DNA from: Anaerolineales bacterium UBA4823
Lineage (GTDB): Bacteria > Chloroflexota > Anaerolineae > Anaerolineales > UBA4823
DNA: 7,425 nucleotides
Direction of reading: 5' to 3'
NCBI GenBank assembly: GCA_002402275.1
Contig: DHFN01000030.1
Coordinates: forward strand, 4,244-11,668
Part shown: piece by piece, positions 1 to 5,544 of the stretch
Position numbering within the stretch: the stretch's first letter is position 1
How the letters are laid out: each line of letters begins with the position of its first letter
Notes under the pieces: model-generated
Seen by the model: only the letters and a program-made list of their open reading frames with translations
Told to the model about the DNA's origin: nothing
The model's database searches: none
Position numbers and translations under genes: made by a program

Positions 1-375
1 TCCTTGGACAGAAAAGAAATCCCGAAATATTAATCCGCGGTACCATAGAATTTCGCTAGCATTTAGAGGATGAAGATATACTTTTTCCCGATCGCGTTTT
101 CCTGCTCCTATTTCGCGAATGCCACCATATTTTCGTTCAAAATGTGAATATCGAATTTGACCATGATGGAGGCTCAAGTCAGCCAATATTGCTTGAGCTT
201 CCTCAGGCAAACTTATTATCAATTGAACGACACGCTCCTTCTGAAGCATGCTGATTGCCAGCTCTGTTAAAACGCTGTTATGGTTTTTTGCAGCAAGCTC
301 AATTCCCCAAAGTTGAGCAATAATTCTCAAAAACGCCAGGTCATATTTGCTCAGGCTTTGAGTGAGGTTAAGCAT
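1..375 (-). CDS. Conserved protein, N-terminal part only (possible helicase-associated family)
   Basis: The frame is open from an ATG at 375 to the window edge, giving the first 125 residues of a longer protein. The start is well supported: a TGAGGT Shine-Dalgarno lies 6 bases upstream and overlaps the stop codon of the lipid kinase gene, and an in-frame stop sits four codons before the ATG. The visible part begins with a hydrophilic, helix-rich segment (residues about 8-60, 'YDLAFLRIIAQLWGIEL') and then a segment with 'LPEEAQAILADL', 'GGIREIGAGKRDRE' and 'ILWYRGLIFRDFF'. That second block resembles, from memory, large Chloroflexota proteins sometimes labelled helicase-associated (XPB/Ssl2 N-terminal-like). 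No ATPase motif is in view, so the label is tentative. It is the third gene of the leftward cluster, only 9 bases after the kinase, so it is probably translated from the same mRNA. The gene itself is more certain than its name. Confidence 0.8.
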   Translation of the reverse strand, partial: MLNLTQSLSKYDLAFLRIIAQLWGIELAAKNHNSVLTELAISMLQKERVVQLIISLPEEAQAILADLSLHHGQIRYSHFERKYGGIREIGAGKRDREKVYLHPLNASEILWYRGLIFRDFFSVQG

Positions 376-381
376 ATTTAT

Positions 382-387
382 ACCTCA
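382..387 (-). promoter_or_regulatory. Ribosome binding site of the left-edge partial gene
   Basis: On the minus strand TGAGGT lies 6 bases before the ATG at 375. Its TGA is also the stop codon of the lipid kinase (385-387). This overlap decides the start of the partial gene and suggests translational coupling between the two genes. Confidence 0.7.
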
Positions 388-1302
388 GCAAATTACTCTT
401 ACGGCATTTGGGTGCAGATGGATTTTCATTTCATGTACATCCACACCAAATCCAGCAAAAATTTCTCCATCCATGTGGATGATCAATGGGCGATCACTGA
501 GGAGGGACATATCGGTGAATTTGCCATTGCGAATTTGAGGATAATGGAGATGAGTCCCGTTCATAAATTCCAAAACCAAGCGCAGCATCATTAAGCGGGA
601 GACCGTCGTCACTCCCACATAATTAAAAATTCCGTCACCCGGTTTAGCTTGAGGATAGATTTTAAAACCACCCCCCTCACGTCCTCCATTGCACAACACC
701 AACATGAGCATTTCCAGTGAAAACTCCTCATTATCCGTCTTTATATTAAATGCCGGGGCGTCGTGGTTGAATAGGATGGTTTGTAATGCTGCTAATAAAT
801 AAATTAAGAAACCGCGCACAATGGTAAACTTCCGAGAATGAACTGTGACGATTGCATCAAACCCGATCCCAACAGCATTATCCCAATATTCGGTTCGACC
901 ACGGTTATCTTCCACCGATCCAACATCAATCCATTTTGGTTTTCCGGTAAAGATTTGGCGTAATGCCAGGTCTGGCTTGGGATTCATGCCGATTGCATAG
1001 GCAAAATCGTTTCCTGAGCCAATCGGAACCACTCCTATGCAAGGGCGATTTTCATGAGGGACCTGCATTAGTCCATTGATCACTTCATGCACGGTGCCAT
1101 CTCCGCCGGCAATCAGAATGGTTTCGTATCCTTCATGAGCAGTTTGTATCGCAAGCTCGGTTGCATGGGTGGGATAAACCGTTCCACTCCAATCCGCACC
1201 CCCAAATTCCTCGACAATTGGGCGTAAATCGCTAATTTGGTGCCAAGCACGACCAAGATCAGCATTAGGATTAACAATTAATTTGACAGAATGTTTTGGC
1301 AT
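385..1302 (-). CDS. Diacylglycerol kinase family lipid kinase (YegS/DagK type)
   Basis: A 305-residue protein of the usual length for bacterial lipid kinases of the DagK/YegS/BmrU group, which transfer phosphate from ATP to the hydroxyl of a lipid such as diacylglycerol at the inner face of the membrane. Visible motifs are 'KLIVNP' at the N-terminus (residues 7-12), the nucleotide-binding GGDGT at 66-70, 'PIGSGNDFA' at 93-101 (the family's P-x-G-T-x-N-D block with Ser in place of Thr), the 'GGGFKIYPQAKPGDG' region at about 210-224, and the C-terminal 'MDGE' at 277-280. No transmembrane helix is evident, although residues 161-178 are hydrophobic. The start is preceded by TAGGACT at a normal distance. 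It sits 19 bases after the DUF429 gene and 9 before the left-edge gene, so it is the middle member of a leftward operon. The exact lipid substrate cannot be told; undecaprenol, sphingoid or acylglycerol are all possible in this family. Confidence 0.93.
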   Translation of the reverse strand: MPKHSVKLIVNPNADLGRAWHQISDLRPIVEEFGGADWSGTVYPTHATELAIQTAHEGYETILIAGGDGTVHEVINGLMQVPHENRPCIGVVPIGSGNDFAYAIGMNPKPDLALRQIFTGKPKWIDVGSVEDNRGRTEYWDNAVGIGFDAIVTVHSRKFTIVRGFLIYLLAALQTILFNHDAPAFNIKTDNEEFSLEMLMLVLCNGGREGGGFKIYPQAKPGDGIFNYVGVTTVSRLMMLRLVLEFMNGTHLHYPQIRNGKFTDMSLLSDRPLIIHMDGEIFAGFGVDVHEMKIHLHPNAVRVIC

Positions 1303-1321
1303 GATGAGTCCTATGTTTGAA

Positions 1322-2101
1322 TTAATAATGGTTTTTCAATGAACTTGCTGGGAGGAAAATTTGCCCTTCTGCTTGGTCACCAATGAGGGAGGTTTGGTTG
1401 GGGGAATTTACTGCTAACCAGGTACAATAAGAAGCAACCAATGCATCTAGTTCCGCAAAAGTTAACACCCATTCATAAGGAAAGTTACCTAAAAGTAATT
1501 TATGGCGGGTGATTTCTTCAAAAAAGCGCATTGGATCAGCAACATTCAGGTTGTGCTCATATAATTCAAGCTGCCTTTGTAACCTCCCTTCTAGTGTGTT
1601 TTTGGGAAAGGGATTGTGTCCTAGTAGCGTTGCATAAGCAGCCTGGGGATAAACTTCTAAATATTGAAACTTGGAATCTTCTCCTGGATACGCGATAAAC
1701 CCATTTTGGGTTAGTTTTTTATAGAAAAGAAACCCTTTCTGAATCCAGCGGGGACAATTTATTGCCTGGTCTGGAGTTGGAGTGATAGGGATGCGATGGG
1801 AGCGGAGAATATACTCAGCCAGGCGATAATTTCTCCAGCGCCCTGGAGAGGGAGGGGGGATTTGTTTTTGCCGGACTTGCTCATCCTTCATCAAACTCTG
1901 ATTTGGTTGAAATGGAGCACATACTCCGACAATACATTTTTGTTGACCAACGATAAAAGCAAGAATTTCGTCCATACTGGCTTGAAAAATATGTTGAATA
2001 GATAAGGTTTGGTCAATTGCAGCCAGGGTGAATGGTATCTTACCTGCTGTTATGTCAACCCCAATATATAAAGAAGAAGGAAAAATTACTTTATCATTCA
2101 T
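1322..2101 (-). CDS. DUF429 family protein (predicted RNase H-like nuclease)
   Basis: A 259-residue protein matching the DUF429 pattern. It begins with a 'YIGVD' strand (Asp16), has an 'RWRNYRLAEYILRSHRIPITPTP' type central block (residues about 88-110), then 'LEVYPQAAYATLLG' (Glu149) and 'AELDALVASYCTWLA' (Asp219). The order of the three acidic residues fits the RNase H-like fold proposed for this family, with the acids as candidate metal ligands. The biochemical role of the family is not established, so nuclease activity is a prediction. An in-frame stop lies five codons upstream of the ATG and no Shine-Dalgarno is visible before it, yet no better start exists before the conserved 'GVD' strand. 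It heads the leftward cluster and diverges from the aldehyde dehydrogenase operon across about 165 bases. Confidence 0.85.
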   Translation of the reverse strand: MNDKVIFPSSLYIGVDITAGKIPFTLAAIDQTLSIQHIFQASMDEILAFIVGQQKCIVGVCAPFQPNQSLMKDEQVRQKQIPPPSPGRWRNYRLAEYILRSHRIPITPTPDQAINCPRWIQKGFLFYKKLTQNGFIAYPGEDSKFQYLEVYPQAAYATLLGHNPFPKNTLEGRLQRQLELYEHNLNVADPMRFFEEITRHKLLLGNFPYEWVLTFAELDALVASYCTWLAVNSPNQTSLIGDQAEGQIFLPASSLKNHY

Positions 2102-2106
2102 AATGA

Positions 2107-2123
2107 TTTCAGTTTATCTGAAA
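2107..2123. repeat. Short inverted repeat upstream of the DUF429 gene
   Basis: TTTCAG and CTGAAA flank a 5-base loop. A further TCAG at 2127-2131 makes an overlapping CTGA/TCAG pair. It lies 6 bases before the DUF429 start and overlaps the candidate leftward -10 box, so it could be an operator, but a 6-base stem in AT-rich DNA can arise by chance. Confidence 0.2.
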
Positions 2124-2139
2124 ATTGTCAGAAATGCAA
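2111..2139 (-). promoter_or_regulatory. Weak candidate promoter for the leftward cluster
   Basis: Reading the minus strand, TTGCAT (2139-2134) and TAAACT (2116-2111) are separated by 17 bases, with partial matches to TTGACA and TATAAT (3 and 4 of 6). If real, transcription would begin close to 2104, almost at the ATG, giving a leaderless or nearly leaderless message. That would agree with the lack of a Shine-Dalgarno. An alternative -10 box TAAAAT lies at 2147-2142 but has no good -35. Confidence 0.2.
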
Positions 2140-2155
2140 TAATTTTAGGCTGTTT

Positions 2156-2184
2156 TTGACGAGATTGAATGAGTGGTTTATACT
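2156..2184 (+). promoter_or_regulatory. Sigma70-type promoter of the aldehyde dehydrogenase operon
   Basis: A -35 box TTGACG (2156-2161, 5 of 6 to consensus) and a -10 box TATACT (2179-2184, 5 of 6) are separated by exactly 17 bases. Transcription should begin near 2191, leaving a leader of about 75 bases before the ATG at 2267. This is the strongest promoter-like signal in the intergenic region and points toward the catabolic operon. Confidence 0.65.
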
Positions 2185-2195
2185 TATTTGTATAA
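2178..2195. promoter_or_regulatory. Operator-like inverted repeat over the -10 box and start site
   Basis: TTATAC and GTATAA are perfect 6-base inverted arms around a 6-base centre. The left arm covers most of the -10 box and the right arm the expected transcription start, the classic place for a dimeric repressor (TetR- or GntR-like) to bind. The regulator is not encoded in this window. The identification is from symmetry and position only. Confidence 0.35.
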
Positions 2196-2208
2196 GGATT
2201 CACATCGT

Positions 2209-2232
2209 TTCATCAATCTTGTAGTTGATGAA
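2209..2232. repeat. Inverted repeat in the predicted leader of the aldehyde dehydrogenase mRNA
   Basis: TTCATCAA and TTGATGAA are perfect 8-base inverted arms around an 8-base loop, beginning about 18 bases after the predicted transcription start and ending 22 bases before the Shine-Dalgarno. It may form an RNA hairpin or be a second protein-binding site. It is not a terminator because no U-run follows. Confidence 0.35.
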
Positions 2233-2254
2233 GTTCTGTTCTATATTTTTCAAT

Positions 2255-2260
2255 AGGAGG
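2255..2260 (+). promoter_or_regulatory. Ribosome binding site fixing the aldehyde dehydrogenase start
   Basis: A full AGGAGG lies 6 bases before the ATG at 2267. The same frame is open farther upstream with a TTG at 2225 and an ATG at 2228, but these have no Shine-Dalgarno and fall inside the leader hairpin, so 2267 is taken as the true start. Confidence 0.88.
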
Positions 2261-2266
2261 CAAAAC

Positions 2267-3841
2267 ATGTCAGAAGAATTCAAACTTACCTATGCAACCA
2301 TGTTCAACCCACCCGAAGAACTTCATAAAAAGTTCGAAGAAGCTTTGAAAAAAGCCAAGGCTGATTTGGGAAAAGAATATGGCATGATCATCAATGGTCA
2401 CGATTACTATGTTACTGAGAAATTTGAAGACAGATCACCTTCTAATACCGACCAAGTACTGGGCGTTTTCCAGAAGGGAGGCGTAAAAGATGCTCAAGCA
2501 GCATTAGAAGCTGCCCGCAAAGCATTCCCGAAATGGAGCCACATGGATTGGAAGGAGCGGGTAAAAATTCTATATCATGTGGCAGAACGAATAGATGAAA
2601 GAATTTATGAAATAGCAGCCGCTATGGCGATGGAGGTAGGTAAAAACCGGATGGAAGCATTAGGGGATGTCGCCGAAGCTGCTGATTTAGTGCGCTATGC
2701 TTGCTCCCAAATGGAGAAGAATAATGGATATATAGTAGAGATGGCTCACGACCCATTGGTGGGGTATAAGGCAACCAATTTCTCGGTACTAAAGCCATAC
2801 GGAGTGTGGTTGGTTATCAGTCCATTTAATTTCCCCAATGCCCTAAGCGGTGGTCCAACCGGTGCGGCTTTGGTAGCTGGGAATACAGTCGTATTAAAAC
2901 CCGCTACAGATACACCTTGGAGTGTACGCTTGTTAGCAGAATGTTTTCAAGAGGGGGGATTGCCGGAAGGGGTTTTGAATTTTGTAACAGGCCCTGGCAG
3001 CACTCTTGGGCAAGCACTGATCGAAAGCCCATTAGTTGACGGGGTGACTTTTACGGGTTCTTATGATGTTGGAATGAGTATTTTCCATGACTTTGGAAAA
3101 AGCAGTTACGTTCGACCGACTATTTTAGAGCTGGGTGGAAAAAACCCTGGCATAGTCTCGAAGCATGCTGATTTAGAGAGAGCTGCGATTGGAATTGTGC
3201 GTTCGGCATTTGGACTGCAAGGTCAAAAATGTTCAGCTTGCTCACGGGTATATGCTGAAGAGGAGGTTTATGATAAACTGGTGGCTCGCCTGGTAGACCT
3301 GACGAACAAACAGACAATCGGCGATCCAACTGATCGAGACACTCTACTGGGTCCAGTGATCAATAAAAAAGCCTATGAAGATTACCAGAAATATGTTGAA
3401 GAATTATCTAAAGCAGGCACTATCCTTACTGGTGGAAAAGTACTAAAAGAGGGAATGTATGCAAAAGGATATTTCTGTGCCCCAACCTTAGTTGCGGATC
3501 TCCCATTAGATCATCCGCTCTGGAAAACTGAGATGTTCTTACCCATCACCACAGTGACAAAGGTATCCTCTTTGGATCAAGCTATGGAATTAGCGAATGA
3601 TGTGAACTATGGGTTGACAGCTGGCTTTTATGGCACGCTCGAAGAAGCGCAATGGTTTTTCGAAAACATCCAAGCTGGTGTAAACTATGCCAATCGTCCT
3701 CAAGGCGCTACTACTGGTGCCTGGCCAGGTTTCCAACCCTTTGGCGGCTGGAAAGGAAGCGGTTCTTCGGGAAAGAATTCGGGAGGTGTTTATTACCTGC
3801 CCCTTTACATGCATGAACAAATCCGAACAGTGATAGAGTAA
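2267..3841 (+). CDS. Aldehyde dehydrogenase related to glutamate-semialdehyde (P5C) dehydrogenase
   Basis: A 524-residue NAD(P)-dependent aldehyde dehydrogenase of full length, oxidising an aldehyde to a carboxylate in the cytoplasm. All core residues are present: oxyanion Asn188 in 'ISPFNFP', cofactor Lys211 in 'VVLKPA', 'FTGS' at 262-265, general base Glu288 in 'LELGGKNP', catalytic Cys322 in 'GQKCSACSR', and the cofactor-ribose Glu422 in 'TEMFLPI'. The long N-terminal extension (residues 1-55) and the 'GQKCSACSR' block resemble RocA/PruA-type 1-pyrroline-5-carboxylate dehydrogenases. However, the C-terminal substrate loop reads 'RPQGATTGAWPGFQPFGG' then 'GSGSSGKNSGGVYYL' where RocA-type enzymes have an SGT...K.GG.DYL pattern, and the usual 'FGP' after Glu422 is 'FLP'. 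The family call is firm, but the substrate is open. It is the first gene of a four- or five-gene operon; the CoA-transferase begins 27 bases later, which suggests the product acid may be activated to a CoA thioester. Confidence 0.93.
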   Translation: MSEEFKLTYATMFNPPEELHKKFEEALKKAKADLGKEYGMIINGHDYYVTEKFEDRSPSNTDQVLGVFQKGGVKDAQAALEAARKAFPKWSHMDWKERVKILYHVAERIDERIYEIAAAMAMEVGKNRMEALGDVAEAADLVRYACSQMEKNNGYIVEMAHDPLVGYKATNFSVLKPYGVWLVISPFNFPNALSGGPTGAALVAGNTVVLKPATDTPWSVRLLAECFQEGGLPEGVLNFVTGPGSTLGQALIESPLVDGVTFTGSYDVGMSIFHDFGKSSYVRPTILELGGKNPGIVSKHADLERAAIGIVRSAFGLQGQKCSACSRVYAEEEVYDKLVARLVDLTNKQTIGDPTDRDTLLGPVINKKAYEDYQKYVEELSKAGTILTGGKVLKEGMYAKGYFCAPTLVADLPLDHPLWKTEMFLPITTVTKVSSLDQAMELANDVNYGLTAGFYGTLEEAQWFFENIQAGVNYANRPQGATTGAWPGFQPFGGWKGSGSSGKNSGGVYYLPLYMHEQIRTVIE

Positions 3842-3868
3842 ACTTAGAATTAGCAATCTGGGAGAATC

Positions 3869-4771
3869 ATGTCAAAAATATATCCTCTATCCGATGCAAT
3901 TGCCCAGTTTGTAAAAGATGGCGATTTGATTTATGCGGCTGGATTCACTCACCTAATCCCTTTTGCTGCGGGACATGAGATCATTCGCCAAAAGCGAAAA
4001 GATTTGATCCTCGCCCGAGCAACTCCAGATTTATTATATGACCAGATGGTCGCAGCTGGGTGTGCCAGAAAGGTAATCTTTTCCTATATGGGAAACCCTG
4101 GGGTTGGCTCATTAAGGATTGTTCGAGCGGAAATCGAAGCGGGCAATTTAGAATGGGAAGAGTATTCCCATTTTGGCATGATCTCCCGATTGCAAGCTGG
4201 TGCTACTGGATTACCATTTATGCCAATGAATCCGACTGCTGCGGGGGATTTAGAGAAAATGAACTCTAATTATCGGCAGATTATCGATCCTTATGTTGGT
4301 AAACCCGTTGTAGTAGTGCCAGCCCTTAAACCTGATGTGGCGATAGTCCATGTTCAACGATGTGATCAAGAGGGGAACTCTCAAATTTGGGGAATTATTG
4401 GTGAACAGAAGGAAGCAGCTTTTGCAGCTGACAAAGTGATCATTACAACTGAAGAAATCGTGGATGATAGTATTATCCGTTCCGATCCGAATCGGACGAT
4501 AATCCCTGGTTTTATTGTAGATGCGGTTTGTTTAGTTCCCTACTGTGCTCATCCTTCCTATACTCAAGGATATTATGATCGGGATAATTCTTTTTACTTA
4601 GAGTGGGATGAGACCAGTAAAAGCAAAGAATCTGTAAGAAAATACTTAGCTGAATGGGTTTATGGGGTCAAGGATCGTCATGAATATTGGGAAAAACTTG
4701 GCGAGGATACTCATGAACGATTAAAAGTGACACCCCGCCTAAGTCAAGTCATCAATTATGGGAGTTACTAA
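3869..4771 (+). CDS. Family I CoA-transferase, alpha subunit (glutaconate CoA-transferase GctA-like)
   Basis: A 300-residue alpha subunit of a two-chain family I CoA-transferase, which moves CoA between an acyl-CoA and a free carboxylate through an enzyme-glutamyl-CoA intermediate. Recognisable parts are the N-terminal 'DGDLIYAAGF' strand and turn (residues 17-26), 'SYMGNPGVG' (72-80), the 'LPFMPMNPTAAGDLEK' loop (115-130), 'PDVAIVHVQRCDQEGN' (155-170), and the C-terminal 'PGFIVDAVCLVPYCAHPSY' then 'GYYDRDNSFY', which is typical of GctA-like rather than SCOT/AtoD-like alpha chains. The length is near that of Acidaminococcus GctA and of actinobacterial IpdA. The catalytic glutamate belongs to the beta subunit encoded next, 2 bases downstream. 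A GGGAG lies just before the start. The real acid could be glutaconate, another dicarboxylate, or a ring-cleavage acid; the sequence does not decide. Confidence 0.9.
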   Translation: MSKIYPLSDAIAQFVKDGDLIYAAGFTHLIPFAAGHEIIRQKRKDLILARATPDLLYDQMVAAGCARKVIFSYMGNPGVGSLRIVRAEIEAGNLEWEEYSHFGMISRLQAGATGLPFMPMNPTAAGDLEKMNSNYRQIIDPYVGKPVVVVPALKPDVAIVHVQRCDQEGNSQIWGIIGEQKEAAFAADKVIITTEEIVDDSIIRSDPNRTIIPGFIVDAVCLVPYCAHPSYTQGYYDRDNSFYLEWDETSKSKESVRKYLAEWVYGVKDRHEYWEKLGEDTHERLKVTPRLSQVINYGSY

Positions 4772-4773
4772 GC

Positions 4774-5544
4774 ATGGTTAACTATACCTCACCAGAGCTC
4801 TTGACCATCAACGCTGCCCGATTATTACGAGATGGAGATGTCGTCTTTGTAGGAGTTGGATTACCTAATCTGGCATGTAATCTTGCTCGGAGAACGCACG
4901 CTCCTAATTTGGTCATGATCTATGAGGCGGGAGTGATCGGTGCTCAACCAGCTCGACTACCCCTCTCGATTGGGGATCCAACCTTGGTTTCTGGAGCTAT
5001 CTCAGTATGTGGGATGTATGATGTTTTTGCATTTTATTTACAACGCGGCAACGTGGATGTGGGCTTTTTAGGCGGAGCTCAGATAGACCGATTTGGAAAT
5101 ATCAATGCAACAGTCATTGGCGAATATGACCATCCCAAGGTGCGTTTGCCTGGTTCGGGTGGTTCGATGGAGATCGCAGCTTGGGCAAATCGTTGTTATA
5201 TTATTAGCCCTCATCAGAAGCGTCGTTTTCCAGAAAAGGTGGATTTCAGAACTTCGGCAGGTTTTCTTAATCACCGCAAGGAGAGAGAAGCTGCTCAATT
5301 GAGGGGTACCGGTCCTCAGGCTGTTGTCACAGATATTGGGGTGCTTCAACCAGACGAGAGTGGTGAACTGATTTTGACTGCGCTTCATCCTGAAAAAACG
5401 GTTGAAGAAGCAAAAGCGAATACTGGTTGGGAACTGCGTATAGCAAACAATTTGGCTCTGACTGAGGCTCCTACAGAGCGGGAATTAAAAATATTACGAG
5501 AGGAGTTAGATCCTCAGAGGATTTACCTCAAAGGGGGAGACTAA
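4774..5544 (+). CDS. Family I CoA-transferase, beta subunit (glutaconate CoA-transferase GctB-like)
   Basis: A 256-residue beta subunit that pairs with the preceding alpha subunit. It carries 'FVGVGLPNLACNLARR' (residues 25-40) and then 'YEAGVIGAQP' (50-59), whose Glu51 aligns with the active-site glutamate of GctB (Glu54 in Acidaminococcus) and of the SENG motif in SCOT-type enzymes. Farther on are 'VGFLGGAQIDRFGNIN' (96-111), the 'LPGSGGSMEIA' glycine loop (125-135) and 'VVTDIGVL' (184-191). Presence of the glutamate argues for true transferase chemistry rather than the hydrolase role described for the related mycobacterial IpdAB, which is reported to lack it. The ATG follows the alpha-subunit stop by only 2 bases and a GGGAG sits 9 bases upstream, so the two chains are almost certainly made together. 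Confidence 0.9.
   Translation: MVNYTSPELLTINAARLLRDGDVVFVGVGLPNLACNLARRTHAPNLVMIYEAGVIGAQPARLPLSIGDPTLVSGAISVCGMYDVFAFYLQRGNVDVGFLGGAQIDRFGNINATVIGEYDHPKVRLPGSGGSMEIAAWANRCYIISPHQKRRFPEKVDFRTSAGFLNHRKEREAAQLRGTGPQAVVTDIGVLQPDESGELILTALHPEKTVEEAKANTGWELRIANNLALTEAPTERELKILREELDPQRIYLKGGD
5533..5540 (+). promoter_or_regulatory. Ribosome binding site for the TTG-started protease gene
   Basis: GGGGGAGA lies inside the last codons of the beta-subunit gene, 4 bases before a TTG that directly follows that gene's TAA. It supports use of the rare TTG start, since the frame has no ATG near the expected N-terminus. Confidence 0.65.

Noticed and set aside
280..594. Plus-strand open frame of 104 codons
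   Set aside because: It lies opposite the lipid kinase and the left-edge gene, both of which have clear family motifs and good start signals; its protein is not recognisable.
1796..2005. Plus-strand open frame of 69 codons
   Set aside because: It is antisense to the DUF429 gene, whose conserved blocks cover the same bases.
2102..2266. Riboswitch or small RNA in the divergent intergenic region
   Set aside because: The leader is only about 75 bases and holds one simple hairpin; no conserved riboswitch core was seen.
3120..3329. Minus-strand open frame within the aldehyde dehydrogenase
   Set aside because: It is antisense to the catalytic Glu288-Cys322 region, which is strongly conserved; no Shine-Dalgarno or recognisable protein.
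3590..3856. Minus-strand open frame at the 3' end of the aldehyde dehydrogenase
   Set aside because: It is a shadow of the conserved C-terminal coding region and has no family features.
4060..4269. Plus-strand open frame inside the CoA-transferase alpha gene
   Set aside because: It is a different frame of a conserved gene, with a low-complexity mix of Trp, Cys and Gly and no support.
5093..5302. Plus-strand alternative frame inside the CoA-transferase beta gene
   Set aside because: It overlaps the glycine loop of the real frame and has no family features.
5068..5388. Minus-strand open frame of 106 codons opposite the CoA-transferase beta gene
   Set aside because: The plus strand encodes conserved GctB-like motifs across this stretch; the antisense protein matches nothing I recognise.
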